Below the pieces are notes generated by a model, which ran no database searches, was not told the origin of the DNA, and saw only the letters and a program-made list of their open reading frames with translations. The translations under genes were made by a program, and so were the position numbers. Below, one piece after another: positions 1-12,468 of a DNA stretch of 64,000 bases. Position 1 is the stretch's first letter, and every line of letters starts with the position of its first letter. The DNA comes from Asterias rubens (Eukaryota; Echinodermata; Asteroidea; Forcipulatida; Asteriidae): the NCBI RefSeq assembly GCF_902459465.1, contig NC_047072.1, positions 15,039,776 through 15,103,775 on the forward strand, written 5' to 3'.

Positions 1-2560
1 CAACAAATGTTTGGTTGGTGTAAAGGGTGATAACACTCACATCAAGTAACTTCAAAGGCTATATTGTAATTTAAACCAACAAATTATAATGATTAACATA
101 TCAGTAGGCTACATTACTACAGTAATTACTTTTAAAAACCTCTAAATTAGAGCGCCGCCAACGACAATGAGGAGTACAGTTTCTTTGGTCATCCAGTCAT
201 TGCACTTTTGAGGGACTCTCATCTCATAAGTATGACCTTTTACCACATTATGGCAGGTTTTTAACAATCTTTTGATCGACACCTCTGTGGCCATAAGTAG
301 CCGTCTTCGTTCCCCTTGTCATACAGTGGAAGTGCATGGTGGTTATAATATAACATAGATATTGTGCGTAAAAGTCCATTTTGGAATGTCATGACCGCAG
401 TTTGTCATTGAGTCAAATCGTGGCTTTGTTAAACCCACTTAGCAAAATTTGTTCCAAGATTTTAAAGCAATGGTTTCAGGTGTGAAAGGTCTTGCAGCTG
501 CGGTTTTTTTAAGTGAAGCTATTTTTTGTCATTCGTTGTTTGCGTTTTAAATTAGGTCTTGTTGAAAAGAGGGAAATTGCATGTCTCACTTTAGAAAAAG
601 TAGATCACAATATGGTTTGACAAACAAAGAGTCGACCGATTTACAGTTGGTCAACGAACCAAGTTGACAGTAACATGACTGATGGACATGACTGATGTAT
701 AGAGTGGGTTCATGACCTAAAAAACAGTAGGTTATGGATCGTCTATAAATCCAGTTAGGAGACATAAAGTGTCTACGATTTAAAATGAACGAAATAATGT
801 GGAATTTTGTTGTTAATGCTGTTAATTCCTTTAATAAGTATATAGGCGGCTTCAAGAAGTCACAACGACAACCGATGCAAGGTTGAAACAGGTGGTTTCA
901 TGACTTATGGCAAAACAAAGATCATCATGGTTTTGTACATTATAAATATATATATATATATATATTTCATAGGTAAAAAGAAAGAAAAAACTTTACAACC
1001 CTCCCCCGGACACGTATAAATCTCTTAACCTTTTCGCTGAGTTCACTGGAATGAAATTTACCTGCTAGAAATTTAGAGAACAGGAAAGGAAAGTTAAGTC
1101 CTTTCTTGCTTGTTTCCATCGAAAAGTTGTTGTAAAACACCTTGTTTGTTTCCTTTGGACCAGCCAGCTTTGATCCTGATATCAGTTTCTTCTGGATTGT
1201 AGTTTATTATCGGATACCCAACACCAATTTACTGTAAGATTGTTCCAATGGTCCTTTGCAATGCTTTGATAATAGCACCGGGAGACTTTGAGAAGTGATT
1301 TCATTTGTGCTTAGGCGGGACGCTGGCAGCGACACAGCCCGGGTCCCAGTGGAGTCTGAACGGTGTGCATATCCAGAAATTCACGGCCAATAATAATTCC
1401 CAATGAATGAATGATGGAGTGAAACTGTGAGAAAGGATTAGAATTAGGTCTGATCCGTAAGCCAAATAAACTCTATCCGACTCTACCGTATGGGGATTTT
1501 TCCAAGGGGTTGAGTTTTTAAGGGGGGGGGGGTGTTGACAATGCAGCAAGTGGAGCAGAATGGGAGTCAATGTCGGCACTATATGGCGGTCGGTTCCAGC
1601 ATGCTTCGAGTTAATGTCCCCTGTATTCAGTGAGGTTTAGGAACTTGATGGCAGAGCCGTGGTGAAAGACCCGTATTATGATAACTTATGGGCCTGGAAA
1701 ACGGCTTGTTTGTGTCGGCGGGTTTGAAGCAGGGGTCATGGAGGACAGATCCCAACACCTGTATGCTTCTCCCGAGGGGACAATAATCAACCAGTTGACA
1801 TTTGATTTCTACAATTGCCCAATTTTCAAGTTTGATTCTATCTTAATCGATCGTGTAGAGAAAAAATGACCACATGAAAATCTGATCTTATCAGGTTCAT
1901 ATAGGCTATATTAAGCCTATGTTTAACCACACACTGGGTTAGTAGAGAAACAACAAACAAAAACACTGCACTTTAGTGACTACTGACCCCTTGAAATCAG
2001 GATATACCTTTATAAAATTAAAAAACACAATTAATATGGAACTTAGGTGGTGGAGAAATTAAAAGGGGGGACTGGGTGTGAAACTGGTCTGGATCCTGGG
2101 GGTCATTATGTGAGCTGAGATGATATCTTCTGGAACAGCATAGTTCAATATGCATCCCCTTACTACATCCCATACTGGAAGGTCCAGTCTAGTCTAATAG
2201 TAACTAAGGTCAACGTTTTACATTGCATACGTAGTTACTGTTTAGAATTCTACAACCTCTTTATAGAAGGGCTACAAACCACACTCAAAACCCCAACTTC
2301 CGCTGAGCTTTCAACTACAGAAAGAGCCAACAATTTTGACAAACAAATTATGCCAGCTCGACTTCTGTGTGATAAGGGGGTATTTGTAAGCAACTTAACC
2401 CTGACTTTTCTTTGACATGCAAACTAGTATAATATCAGCACAATACATGGATTATAAACTGACGTTGTGTGACTCACCAAGCAATCGCATTGCCTCACAC
2501 TGAATTTCCAGCATTTCCCGCCCGCAGACTTTTCCCGTTTTTTTGAGGAAGACTGACAGC
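1..2560. other. Intergenic, no gene recognised
   Basis: Only short, unrelated open frames occur on either strand and none shows a known motif. The stretch holds a (TA)n microsatellite near 944-966 and a G-run near 1521-1532. I see no exon-like segment with paired splice signals. Confidence 0.6.
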
Positions 2561-2567
2561 GTGGCTA

Positions 2568-2581
2568 GTTGCCATAGTTAC
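2568..2581 (+). promoter_or_regulatory. X-box-like RFX site
   Basis: The bases read GTTGCCATAGTTAC. RFX factors bind imperfect inverted repeats of the form GTNRCC, 0-3 bases, RGYAAC. Here the left half is perfect, the spacer is AT and the right half AGTTAC differs at one base. RFX sites commonly lie just upstream of ciliary genes. An ATG in good context lies about 135 bp downstream at 2717. Function is inferred from the motif alone. Confidence 0.35.
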
Positions 2582-2716
2582 GATGCAATTTAAGTCTTTG
2601 GGTATAGGATGTGATCAATCATCGATATAGCTGTGGTTATTGACAAGACTTGATTGAAAGGACAGCAACAAAACGGACTAGTAAGAGTCTGGAGTGAGAA
2701 TTTTAATTCATTAAAA

Positions 2717-5436
2717 ATGGATGGTTCTGTGATGTCAACGAAGTTTGTAAGTTACAAGCTTGTACCTTACGACATATTCCGGCTCTAACCCCTCAACAGG
2801 GATGCAAGGGAGCCCCAAGGGGACCCGATAACGGCGAAAACAAGGCACGTGAAACTCTCCCTTTTCGATTGATAAGGGTTTACTGAGATGTGAGAAACAC
2901 CTCGTGTCATTTGAGCAAAGGACTTATTTTCTTGGTTTAACTCGTAATTCCCTTTATCGTTGGGATTGATACTCACTATACCCACATGCTTTACCTATGC
3001 ACCCATACAATCCATAAGAAACACAAGTTTGTTTCAACCGTTATGGGACCAAGAAACTTCGCCCAAATCCACGGTGATAGCTTTGCAATTGTTAAAATAT
3101 TAGACTATAATATTAGACTATATATATATATTTGGTTTGCAGTAACACCAAGTGTGTGGCTACTTGCCACTGAGACCAACTAAGAATTTACTCCGCGGTA
3201 GTGAAGTTAATAACGATCAACTAAAAGCTAAAGTATGCCGATTATCTACCTTCCGCCCATCGGGTAGTCAAAAAGCAGGACAGTTCTTTTCACAACTATG
3301 AGGAGTCTCCCGAATAACTCAACCTGGCAAATTTTGTGATACATTCCATGCAATGCATCAACTCCCATATAACAATAGATATATCATTGATATAATATCT
3401 TCCCTAAAAATGTTAGTCAGGTTTCATTGCGAAATTACAACTCAAAATACAATTTAATCTTTTTCGTCGAGAATTGCTTTTATATAAAAAGTTCCAAACC
3501 ATTGTATGTGTAATAATGAAAATAACATCGGGTTAAGCAACAGTTAAACAAATAATTAGAAAATGGAATACATTTGTTTCTGAAGGCTGTTTGGTTTCCT
3601 GACAAAACATGTTTACATCAGCACCGGCACAATTCGCCGAACCACAACTCAAATCTGGCAAAACATATTCGTGACGTGTCTGGTTGACGCCAAAAATTAA
3701 TCAAATAATGCAACTATTACTGATATTTTTGTTAGAATCAATAAACAGAATACTATTGCGGTAATGTAGTATTGTTTAAACGGAGACCCTATTGCGCCAT
3801 ATCATGATTTAGCACAACATTGCGGTCAACGGTGAAGGGGTTGAACATGCCACAAAACTCAATTTCCGTTTTACGGTCGCCTGATTAAATAGTAACTAAG
3901 ACGAGCCTCATTGGACCGTACATAGGGCAAGACACTGCCTTCCCCCTTTCCGGCCATTTAATAATCACAGAACAAAAAGCAGAGCTGGATTACAATCGAA
4001 TAAGTCAATGCAATACTAATCAGTTCATTGGGGCTAGCTTCCTGGACATTGGACTCAGTATTAACAATTTGAGTCCGAAACAATTGAAATCAGCGTTGAT
4101 GTTTGACCGGGGCTTGGAGGCATTTATAAGGCGAGCCGGTCTGGCTGGCTGGGGGCTGCACGATGCAGACTTCCCGTCATATTTAGGAGGTTACGCGCTT
4201 CGCTGAGTAATATACAGCCGTCTTCTAGACAAACAAGACAAACCTTCCCATGATACCATTGCCATCAAACTCAAATTTAGTGTTCATTCATTATTGAGCG
4301 GTTAGAGTGAGAGCGTCGAGGTTTTAATATTGCACTGATTTCAGCTTAAAACCACAGCCACAATCATGTCTACATAATTTGTTGTTGGGACTAATTAATA
4401 ATACACGACTGTCTCTGAAAACCTGTAGTATACCTTCCAATTAGCTCTGTGCATATCAAACCTGGTCAATAACGCTCAATACGTCAATACGCCCTACTCT
4501 CTAAATGTAAAAGAGTGAAAAACACCACTCTTTACGTTTAGAGTTGTCCCTCATAGCTCTTTAAAAAGAGTGGTGGTTATTTCACTCTTTTAGAGGAGTT
4601 TCACTCCAGGACAGAGTGAGAAATCACTCAAAAAAGATGCAAACTTCAATCTCAAAGAGTGGAAGACAACTCGAAAAAGAGTTGTCCTTCATATGGCTCT
4701 TCAAAGAGTGCTTTTTCATACTATTCTCTTCATGTTTTACTTTTAAAACTGAACATGTATTTAACATTTTGTTGTATTTATTATGATAGGTGCATGTATA
4801 AGTAAATGCCCGAGCATTATTAATTTAAATCAAAATGTAATTTAATTAAAGCTATTGTCAATGATACAAATACAATTTATTTTACGAGAGTTTCTCCATG
4901 AGTTAATAAATGCAATCATCGGATTTACACACAGTAATTTGGGGCATTTTAATCGAATTTTGCTATTTTTAAGAGGTTCTTTTAAGAGGTCCAAATGGTG
5001 TTTTCTTAAAGGCCTGTACGACTGAATGACTAATGACTCATCAATGTATTCTTCGCCAGTGTTTCGAGGTCCTCCCATCAGACAATTAACATATCATCCC
5101 AGGGCCACGGAAAGAAATCCTTGCATTGCTTTGTCCAAAGCGAACTCACCTTTTCCTTAAAATAACTTTGTATAGATTAACAAAACATAGCGAAAATAAA
5201 TGGCTTGGATGTGTTTATTTATTTAAAGTTGATTGTTCAATTATCATTTTTTTAGCGACTGCTTCGGAATTTCAACACCGAAGAGCAGTATTTCGTGGAA
5301 GGATCCCATGGTCTTTCCACCGAAGTTTAACAGTGAACACGATGTCTGGGGTAGATGGGGTTCTTATCGCAGGGATTGTTCTAACGGTAGCGCTAACAAA
5401 GAACGAAAGAAAACAGGAAGATTAAATCAATCGTGA
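2717..5436 (+). CDS. Possible short spliced gene (speculative)
   Basis: An ATG at 2717 in good context (AAAATGG) opens ten codons (MDGSVMSTKF) that run straight into a perfect GTAAGT donor at 2747. A T-rich tract and AG acceptor at 5254-5255 begin a candidate second exon at 5256. Joined in phase 0, the frame continues 24 codons to a stop near 5330, giving about 34 residues. A second frame of the same exon stays open to a stop at 5434-5436 and has a Trp/Pro-rich composition (DPMVFPPKFN, then DVWGRWGSYRR), which also looks protein-like. Only one of these frames can be right. I do not recognise either product. The X-box at 2568 suggests a ciliary role if the gene is real. A chance alignment of signals is quite possible. 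Confidence 0.15.
4499..4735. repeat. Hairpin-rich dispersed repeat
   Basis: The segment is built from many direct and inverted copies of an ACTCTTT/AAAGAGT core. 4499-4543 folds on itself around a short A-rich loop. A block beginning AGAGTTGTCC near 4540 recurs near 4679 with about the same following 30 bases. This looks like a degenerate foldback element with internal direct repeats. No coding content was seen. Confidence 0.6.
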
Positions 5437-5729
5437 AACAGCGACGGGAAGTGACCCGAATGAGACGAACAAGGTACGATGAGGGGGTTTGAGATTACGA
5501 AGAGAGGACCAGCGACAAACAACAACAACACAGAAAGCCACACTGCCCAAGCGACAAGGCCGAGGACAAGGCTTGTTTTCACTCCTCGCCAGGGTGTTGT
5601 TCTTGGGTTTCTCCTCCCCTTGCTAAACAACAAACCAGAGCAAAAGAATAAAACACGACCGATCTACATCAAAAGAAGGAAAAAACCCAGAAGGTCATCT
5701 TCTGTGTAACCAGTTAAGTCCAGATTAAA

Positions 5730-8700
5730 TAACACATCAATGCGCCCGGGACTGAAGTTAATCGTTTATTTTTCCCGTTTGTCAGAAGTCCTTGGCTCAT
5801 CAATGCATTTCCAGCTCGTCACGCAGACCTCAGTGTGAACTTGGCCGAGGCGTCGGGCTCACGGACGGCCAAGCCATCTCCTGACGACATCGCGACGGGG
5901 GTACCGGCCATTTACTCTTTATATTTGTCAACAGGGCGAAAAACGAGCACAAGAATGGTTTTAATAACTACATCATAAGTGTGAATAGCCAGCCCAGACG
6001 AGCACCGCGGTTGGTCTTTAGGCATTCAAATCTAACGCCAGTTTTTACTTCCACTCCGGTACATTTGTCAAGTTTTACGCTCTACGAATTCTTCCTAACT
6101 GCGCGCGAGGAGTTTGTTTTGTGTACAATGAATACGAGTTACATAAATTGGATACAAATGCATTCTTGTCACCGAATGACTTTGTGATTATAATAATTTG
6201 CCAAGGCAATAGGTCGAGAAATTGTCGCGAATTTTCTCAAAGCCGATGTTTTGTTGGCCTACCCGCGGGAGGTGCTATTTGAATGACTCGTAGAAAACAC
6301 ACAACAACAAATACACTTCGCTATTGGTTCGTTGGTTACCAACACTTTGGGAGTTAGTTCAAAATTGTAACTGTATTTAATTGCTGATGCAATATGAAGA
6401 AGCCCACACAGTAAACCAACATAGCAGAGCTTCAAACCTCAAACTAACGCGGGCTACCAAGACTGGAAAATCCCAACCCAATAAATAGGTCAAACGACAA
6501 TGCGTTTATGGGGAAAAATGTGCCTTATGTGAACTAATGTCCGTCCAATTATCTTCCATCATCAACAAATTGTTTTGATTCAACACTGTTGTTCTTACAA
6601 TGCTATATTGTCTTGTCCATCACAACGTAAACTCTGCTTTCTTCAGAAGACGATCAGAGCATACTGATCGGAACGTCGAGTTGAAACCAACGGTTCTTTT
6701 CAGAACCACCCCAACTCATTTAGATATAGTCATTACATGGTGTTACCGCAAACCTTTCCATAAACGTAAACTCAATGCATCAAGAACGTTTGACTTCTCA
6801 TTATTCAGTAAATTATACACTTGGCAAAAGACAGGGTGAATTTATAACAGGAACAATTGTCAGGATTATTTCGCTGATTGAAATCGTCTAGTTTATAATT
6901 ACATCGACCAACCCGTGGAAATCAAACTTTTGGATGCGTTTTGGGGAATAACGAACAAACGGTTATACATTATGTTTTTTCATTTTTTTTCTTGCACACT
7001 GTGCCTATCGAGTAAACCAGAATATATTAAAAAAAAAATTTAAGGAAAAGATCATCGCACATGCGTAGAATAAAAATGGAGGTATTTGTGTCAACTGATA
7101 TATGTCAAATTTAAATGTAAGATTTTATGTAAACATTCGTTAATTTGTTTTTCTCACCAGTTCCAGACCAACGTTTGATGTTTACTTCGTTTTGTTGTCT
7201 TGTTATAACGCACAATTTTGTTAATTCTTTTTTTTTTAAATACACTTATATCCGGGAAACTGACCTATTGAGAGGAATTGTCAGGAAACAAAGTAAGCTT
7301 TTAAGAAAAAAACTTCACTTAAAAAAAGAAAAGCTACATGAATCAGAGCTGCCTGAGAAGCAGACACTTTTCCAATCTACTTGTTGCTTAGTGAAAATGA
7401 GCAACAGTCAAAGATTGTGCATAATGATCATGGTAAAATTGGCTGGTAACCTTATTCTGGTGCACATAATTTCGTTGTGCTTAGATACTTTTGCTGTTCT
7501 AAGAAGCTCTATATTTGGGCCCATATCATGTTTTATGAAGGTCCTGACTAAAAACTATTCTTATCTTTTAAGATCAATGGCGTCATCAGGTACGGTTTTG
7601 CATTAATCTCCAATTGGATAGTAACAAGTCTGCATTTAGTATTCACACAATCATGATCAAGAGCTACAAGAGCTACATTGTGATGAAACGGCTCCGAAGG
7701 GCTTGCTATGAAATGGCCTCGGGTCAGTTTCCTATTCAATTTGCCTTTCTGTCATACCCTTAACGTATTTTAAGGAAACAGATTTTTGTGTATTTTGTAA
7801 GCAACTAAACAAAACGAACAAACTGACATAGGACACTTTTCTTGCAGTTTTTGTTACCATGACCTTATTGGAGTTTTCGTGTGTCACTTAAGGCCTATAT
7901 ATGAGATCATGAAGAGCTGTCACAAATCATGTCAAAAAGATGTTTCAAGAATACCCAACAAACCCTGCCTCTGGCGAGTAACCATCACAGGACTTCACTA
8001 AATGCTCGCATTCTATGGAGTTGTTATATTCCAAAGTACTGACACCTTTTAGGGTTTAACACTGTCTGTGGTATTTACTCTTGATAATTAAGTTCCCGAT
8101 TCGGAGAGGGGTAACAATCACACAGTCTGACCTTCCGTAGGGATTACACCTTTGGCGAGTAAGTTTGTAAGAGTGACTTGTTAAAGACAACACTCAGATG
8201 GAAGGGTCGTGTTGAAATCCGCTAAGAGTGAGTGTTAGACAAGATTCGCATACTTTACTCTGGCTTATAACAGTTTGGCTTCTTCCTGGAGATAAGGAGG
8301 AAGCATTGAGTTTTTCCTTGGGGACAATCAAGATATAACTGTCTTGGATAGGTTGGGGGAAACATCAGTACATAAGATTGATGATGTAAACTTAACAAAC
8401 TCGACAGTTTTTTCTCAGTCATGTAATTTTAGTAAGACATTTTGCAAATACAAGAAAAGAACAGCGAGAAATGACACATGTTTTGAGCTCCTGTTATCAC
8501 TTAATTTCAGATGAAGACGGTTTGGGGGATCAACTGCTCGTCTTTTATGAAGTAATCCCTGGGGGTTGGACGAAAGCAAACACCCAAAGATTTCAGGATT
8601 AAAAGCCGGACTTTTAGCTTTTGTTCTGTTTTGTGGAAGCACATGAGAATGTGTCTTTATGAGTGAATACCGTCTGGAAGTTAAGCCATACTAACAGACA

Positions 8701-9580
8701 TTTTGCTTGTCGTTATCATAAGCCTTCTGAAGTGGATTATTAGTGCTTATGGTCCCGTCCAGTAACGAGGTACTGCACGCAAATTAGAAACACTCAAAAT
8801 TGTTGACACGTGACGTCATTGGAGGCCAGCCATTTTGAATAACTGCTTCAACTCTTAAACAAGAATCAGACGAACGCAAATTCAATCTAAGAAGTATTTG
8901 ACAATAGTTATGTTAATTGTTGAGGATGTAGTTACAATGTTGATCAACCAAGGCACATTTTCAACCTCGTACATTCACAATAGTGAATTCGTCACATATA
9001 CATTGCGATAGTTATCCCTATATGGTTACAAAAGAACTGAGTTTCTGCTTCGTCAAACAAATTACTAACCATTTGGATCTTCCCAAAATTTACTTTCGAT
9101 CACTGAGTATGAGAAGACCTATACAAATAAAGTGTCTGGTCGAATAAACGTTTTCTGAATCTTATAAAACTTCCTTTATAAAAGTAGTCAATGTAAAAAT
9201 CTTGGCACTTATGTCGGTGTATTTTGACAACACCTCGTGGTGATTAGGGGTAACACGTGCTCATTAGGAGGTGTAATTGGGCGATTAACCACACCAAGGA
9301 GATTGCCACTTTCTGACATTCTCAATGGATGAGCACGACTCAAAGTTAACGTGACACGATCTGTCTGCAGGGAACAAGTCAGTTGTCAGACATCATACAG
9401 AGTTTTTAGCATGGGTCTGAAACAGCCGGCGACTGTTTGGCGAGTCCATTTTGTGATTAGCTTCACTCTGATACTGAGATTATATGACCAACTGCTTGAA
9501 TAAGACTTAAATAGGGCTAGGTTTGCTTGAGAATCAAATGTATTAACATATTTATTACTTCTGGTTTGTAGTTAGTAATT
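5730..9580. other. Intergenic, no gene recognised
   Basis: There is one 153-codon frame on the + strand at 7145-7606. It has a Lys-rich middle and hydrophobic flanks but matches no family I recognise and has no convincing splice context. The rest is AT-rich DNA without clear repeats. Confidence 0.5.
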
Positions 9581-9586
9581 AGCCAA

Positions 9587-9714
9587 AGCCCGTGAGTTTA
9601 AACTAAGCTATCATCGCACATTGTCCGCAATGATCTACAGAAGAGCCCAGAGCCCGTGAGTTTAAACTAAGCTATCATCGCACATTGTCCGCAATGATCT
9701 ACAGAAGAGCCCAG
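9587..9714. repeat. Perfect 64-bp tandem duplication
   Basis: Two copies of a 64-bp unit (9587-9650 and 9651-9714) are identical base for base and end at a CT-rich microsatellite (9715-9742). Complete identity means the event is recent, is polymorphic or is an assembly artefact. Confidence 0.9.
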
Positions 9715-9742
9715 CTCTCTCTTTCTCTATCTCTCTCTGTTT

Positions 9743-12140
9743 CGAGAAGTTTTGTGCACAACTTTTTAAAGGCAGTTATACCTCGTCTCTAGTTTTCACT
9801 ATACAACATTACATGCACACAGCATTTACTACAAGTTTGCTATTAGTTTAATCCACTCTGGACGCCAAGACGAGGAAAACTGTCATATAAAAGTTAAAAC
9901 CTCTTTCTTTCTGAAAACTCACGTCGTTGTCTTGTTCATATCCACCTGCAACTAGCTGTTATAAGCTTAATTTTAGAAATGCGTGATTTGTAGATGGATG
10001 AGAAGATGTGCTAACTGTAAATAAAATAGTACAACCAAACGGTAAATTTACACGTGTTTAGAGAAAGGCAACATGCCAGTTGTGGCCCCTCCCCAGACCT
10101 TCACTACACGGCCCCGATCTACTAATACCTTTATGTAAATCCGACCGTTGTAACCGAATTAGAATCAATCATGGAACACATCAGTAATCTTCTCTTTAAA
10201 AGAAAATCAGAAGAGCTACCCTCCCATACACTAAATCATAGACCAGACAAACAAACCCAGCTCAGAAGAGACAAACCGACTGTCAAAGTGGTGTAACAAG
10301 GGTTAACCATCATCACCAGAACACATAGATCAAGCACATTGCAAACAAGCCAAGTGTGCCCTATCGAGGCACAGCTTCACACCAATACCATGCCTAGGGG
10401 TGTTCAGCCAGAGACAATAGGGGAGTTTTACCAGGTGTTTGCCACCATTGTAAGGAGGTGACTTCACGGGTTGTCGAAACAAAATGATAGCTGCTTTGAA
10501 GTCATGGAAAGGTTCATCACCCAGAGTATACAATACCTTGCAATCTACTATCTACATGGCAAGACTTCGTGGAAAAAAATAAAACACACACAGACCAAAT
10601 TGTTCACACAGTGCTAGCTAACGGTTATGTTACAAATGTTGAATGAGGTGAGACTCTGTAAGAGCTGTTTGGAGGTGGGCCATCATCAGCAGATTCATAG
10701 TCATAGTAGGCTCTTTATCCCATCTTCCTGACACCAAACCATTCCAAACTAGTAAATCAAGATTTACAATACAACACAGTAATGTGTGACACACTCTATG
10801 CACTGATGAAGTGACAGTTTACATTGAAACATCCCTTGAGTCCTACCATTACAGCAAACCTATGGTGAGACGGACACCTAAAGCCACAATCAACACTCAC
10901 TAGCTCCAGGCAAAGCAATTTCACATGACACACCAAATTTACCATTCCCCTGTTGATCGCCCTTCATTCCCTAAGCAAAATGCACTCACTTTTGTTGTCT
11001 TGTTTTTCTACGTGACGGGCCAATTGACTTTCAGTCACAGCGTTTTGGACTCTTAAAGTTAAAGTGTTAATAAAATAAATAAAATGTTGCGTTTATAATT
11101 CTCTTGACACCTCATTCGTTTATTTCTTGTTTTTCAAGATGATGTGGGTTGATTGAACAATGAATCAAACAAACAAACTGACAACCCTAAAATACTGCAG
11201 TTCTCATGACATTTATGCAAAAATATTATTCATCTTCTAATGTAAACTTTCTTAGGTTTCCTCCAAATAAAAATGTGAAGATTGGCTCAAACCTCAATAG
11301 TCTTTGGTACGACCAGTGGAAAGTTCCCAATATTGTCACTTGGAAGCAGGAATCTGCTTACTACAATTTTTTACGCTTACGGACCTCTGTAATTACATGA
11401 TTCTATGGACCATAAAGCAAATAATTCCACGGTAAGCAGAGCCATTAAAATAAGCATACTAGGTTATTTCTTAATGAACCCAAAGCTTACTGTGTATTGT
11501 GATGTGTTATGAGAAGTTGTATTTGACGCATCATTCTGTTATCATTACAAAATCAAATTGCTTCATTGGCTTTTCTTAATATCATGATTATGTTTTAATT
11601 GAATTCATAATGATAGCAGGAGGAGGAGCACGAACGATTATTAGTTAACGTCATTTTTATTTATTGGCATTCAGCGAGGGTTTCCGATCGGAAGGGTGCC
11701 GTCATATTGAGCAAATTACCCGCCACCTCAGTGGACTCGCTCGCTTCATTCTCTCGGTCAAGACACCGTACTCAGTTATTGTAATCGCATGACAAAGGAG
11801 TGAATTTCACTGTATAACAGTATCATTTTTAGCAAGAAATTGCTCTGTTGTTACATCGGTCGCGTCTATTTGTCTGATGGGGTTACGACCCACACGCCTG
11901 GGGACGCTCCATGGGGGTAATACGGGCAGCAATACGGGCATCGTATGCCGGGCCGGAGGATTGGACTGACTACCAACCATCCGGTCAGAATCATGATCCT
12001 GTCCTGCTCATTGCATTCAACCAATGTTTCTATAATATCAACATACACGGCACCGCCATTGTCCAATCATCATCCAGAGATTTCGTTTTTTGGGGGGACT
12101 GAGCCGCAATAACAAAAGCCACCCAAATAGAATTATCCGC
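9743..12140. other. Upstream region of NR2E1, no gene recognised
   Basis: No protein-coding exon was recognised. Two CCAAT boxes occur at 12021-12025 and 12063-12067, inside a locally GC-richer stretch (about 11870-12250) that probably belongs to the NR2E1 promoter region. No convincing TATA box was seen. Confidence 0.45.
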
Positions 12141-12145
12141 CATTG

Positions 12146-12160
12146 TATTGTCATGCTAAT
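12146..12160 (+). promoter_or_regulatory. Composite SOX-POU motif upstream of NR2E1
   Basis: The bases read TATTGTCATGCTAAT. This resembles the composite SOX (ATTGT) plus POU octamer (ATGCAAAT, here ATGCTAAT) site bound jointly by SoxB and class III/V POU factors in stem and neural cells. It lies about 310 bp upstream of the proposed NR2E1 start codon. SOX2 is known to activate Tlx in mammalian neural stem cells. Use of the site here is inference. Confidence 0.4.
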
Positions 12161-12468
12161 CCAAATAGGGGGTAGGATTCGTCCTTAACTTGGCCCCTCA
12201 GTAGCCCACGTGACTGACAGGGTGGCCCTGTCGAATTGCCCTGTGTTATGAATAAGTAAAAGGCGACCCCAATAACTTGATGGATTTGAGTGGAGTTCAG
12301 GACCACTAGACACCCGTAGTTCTTGAAAACTTTGGGCATAACAACCACAAGTATCCCTGCTGGATCATCTTTGATTTTAGACGCTTGCATAACTGTGTTG
12401 ATTGTATAATGGCAGTTTGTACGGATCGTTCAACGCAAATTATAAGCACATCTCACCCTGGTCGGACC

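Noticed and set aside
4120-4200. TATAAGG with a GC-rich downstream stretch as a promoter
   Set aside because: A single TATA-like word without an adjacent exon or other promoter signals is too weak.
7145-7606. 153-codon + strand frame
   Set aside because: It has no recognisable domain, its composition changes abruptly (hydrophobic, Lys-rich, hydrophobic), and it lies in T-rich DNA where long frames arise by chance. It could be a transposon fossil but cannot be supported.
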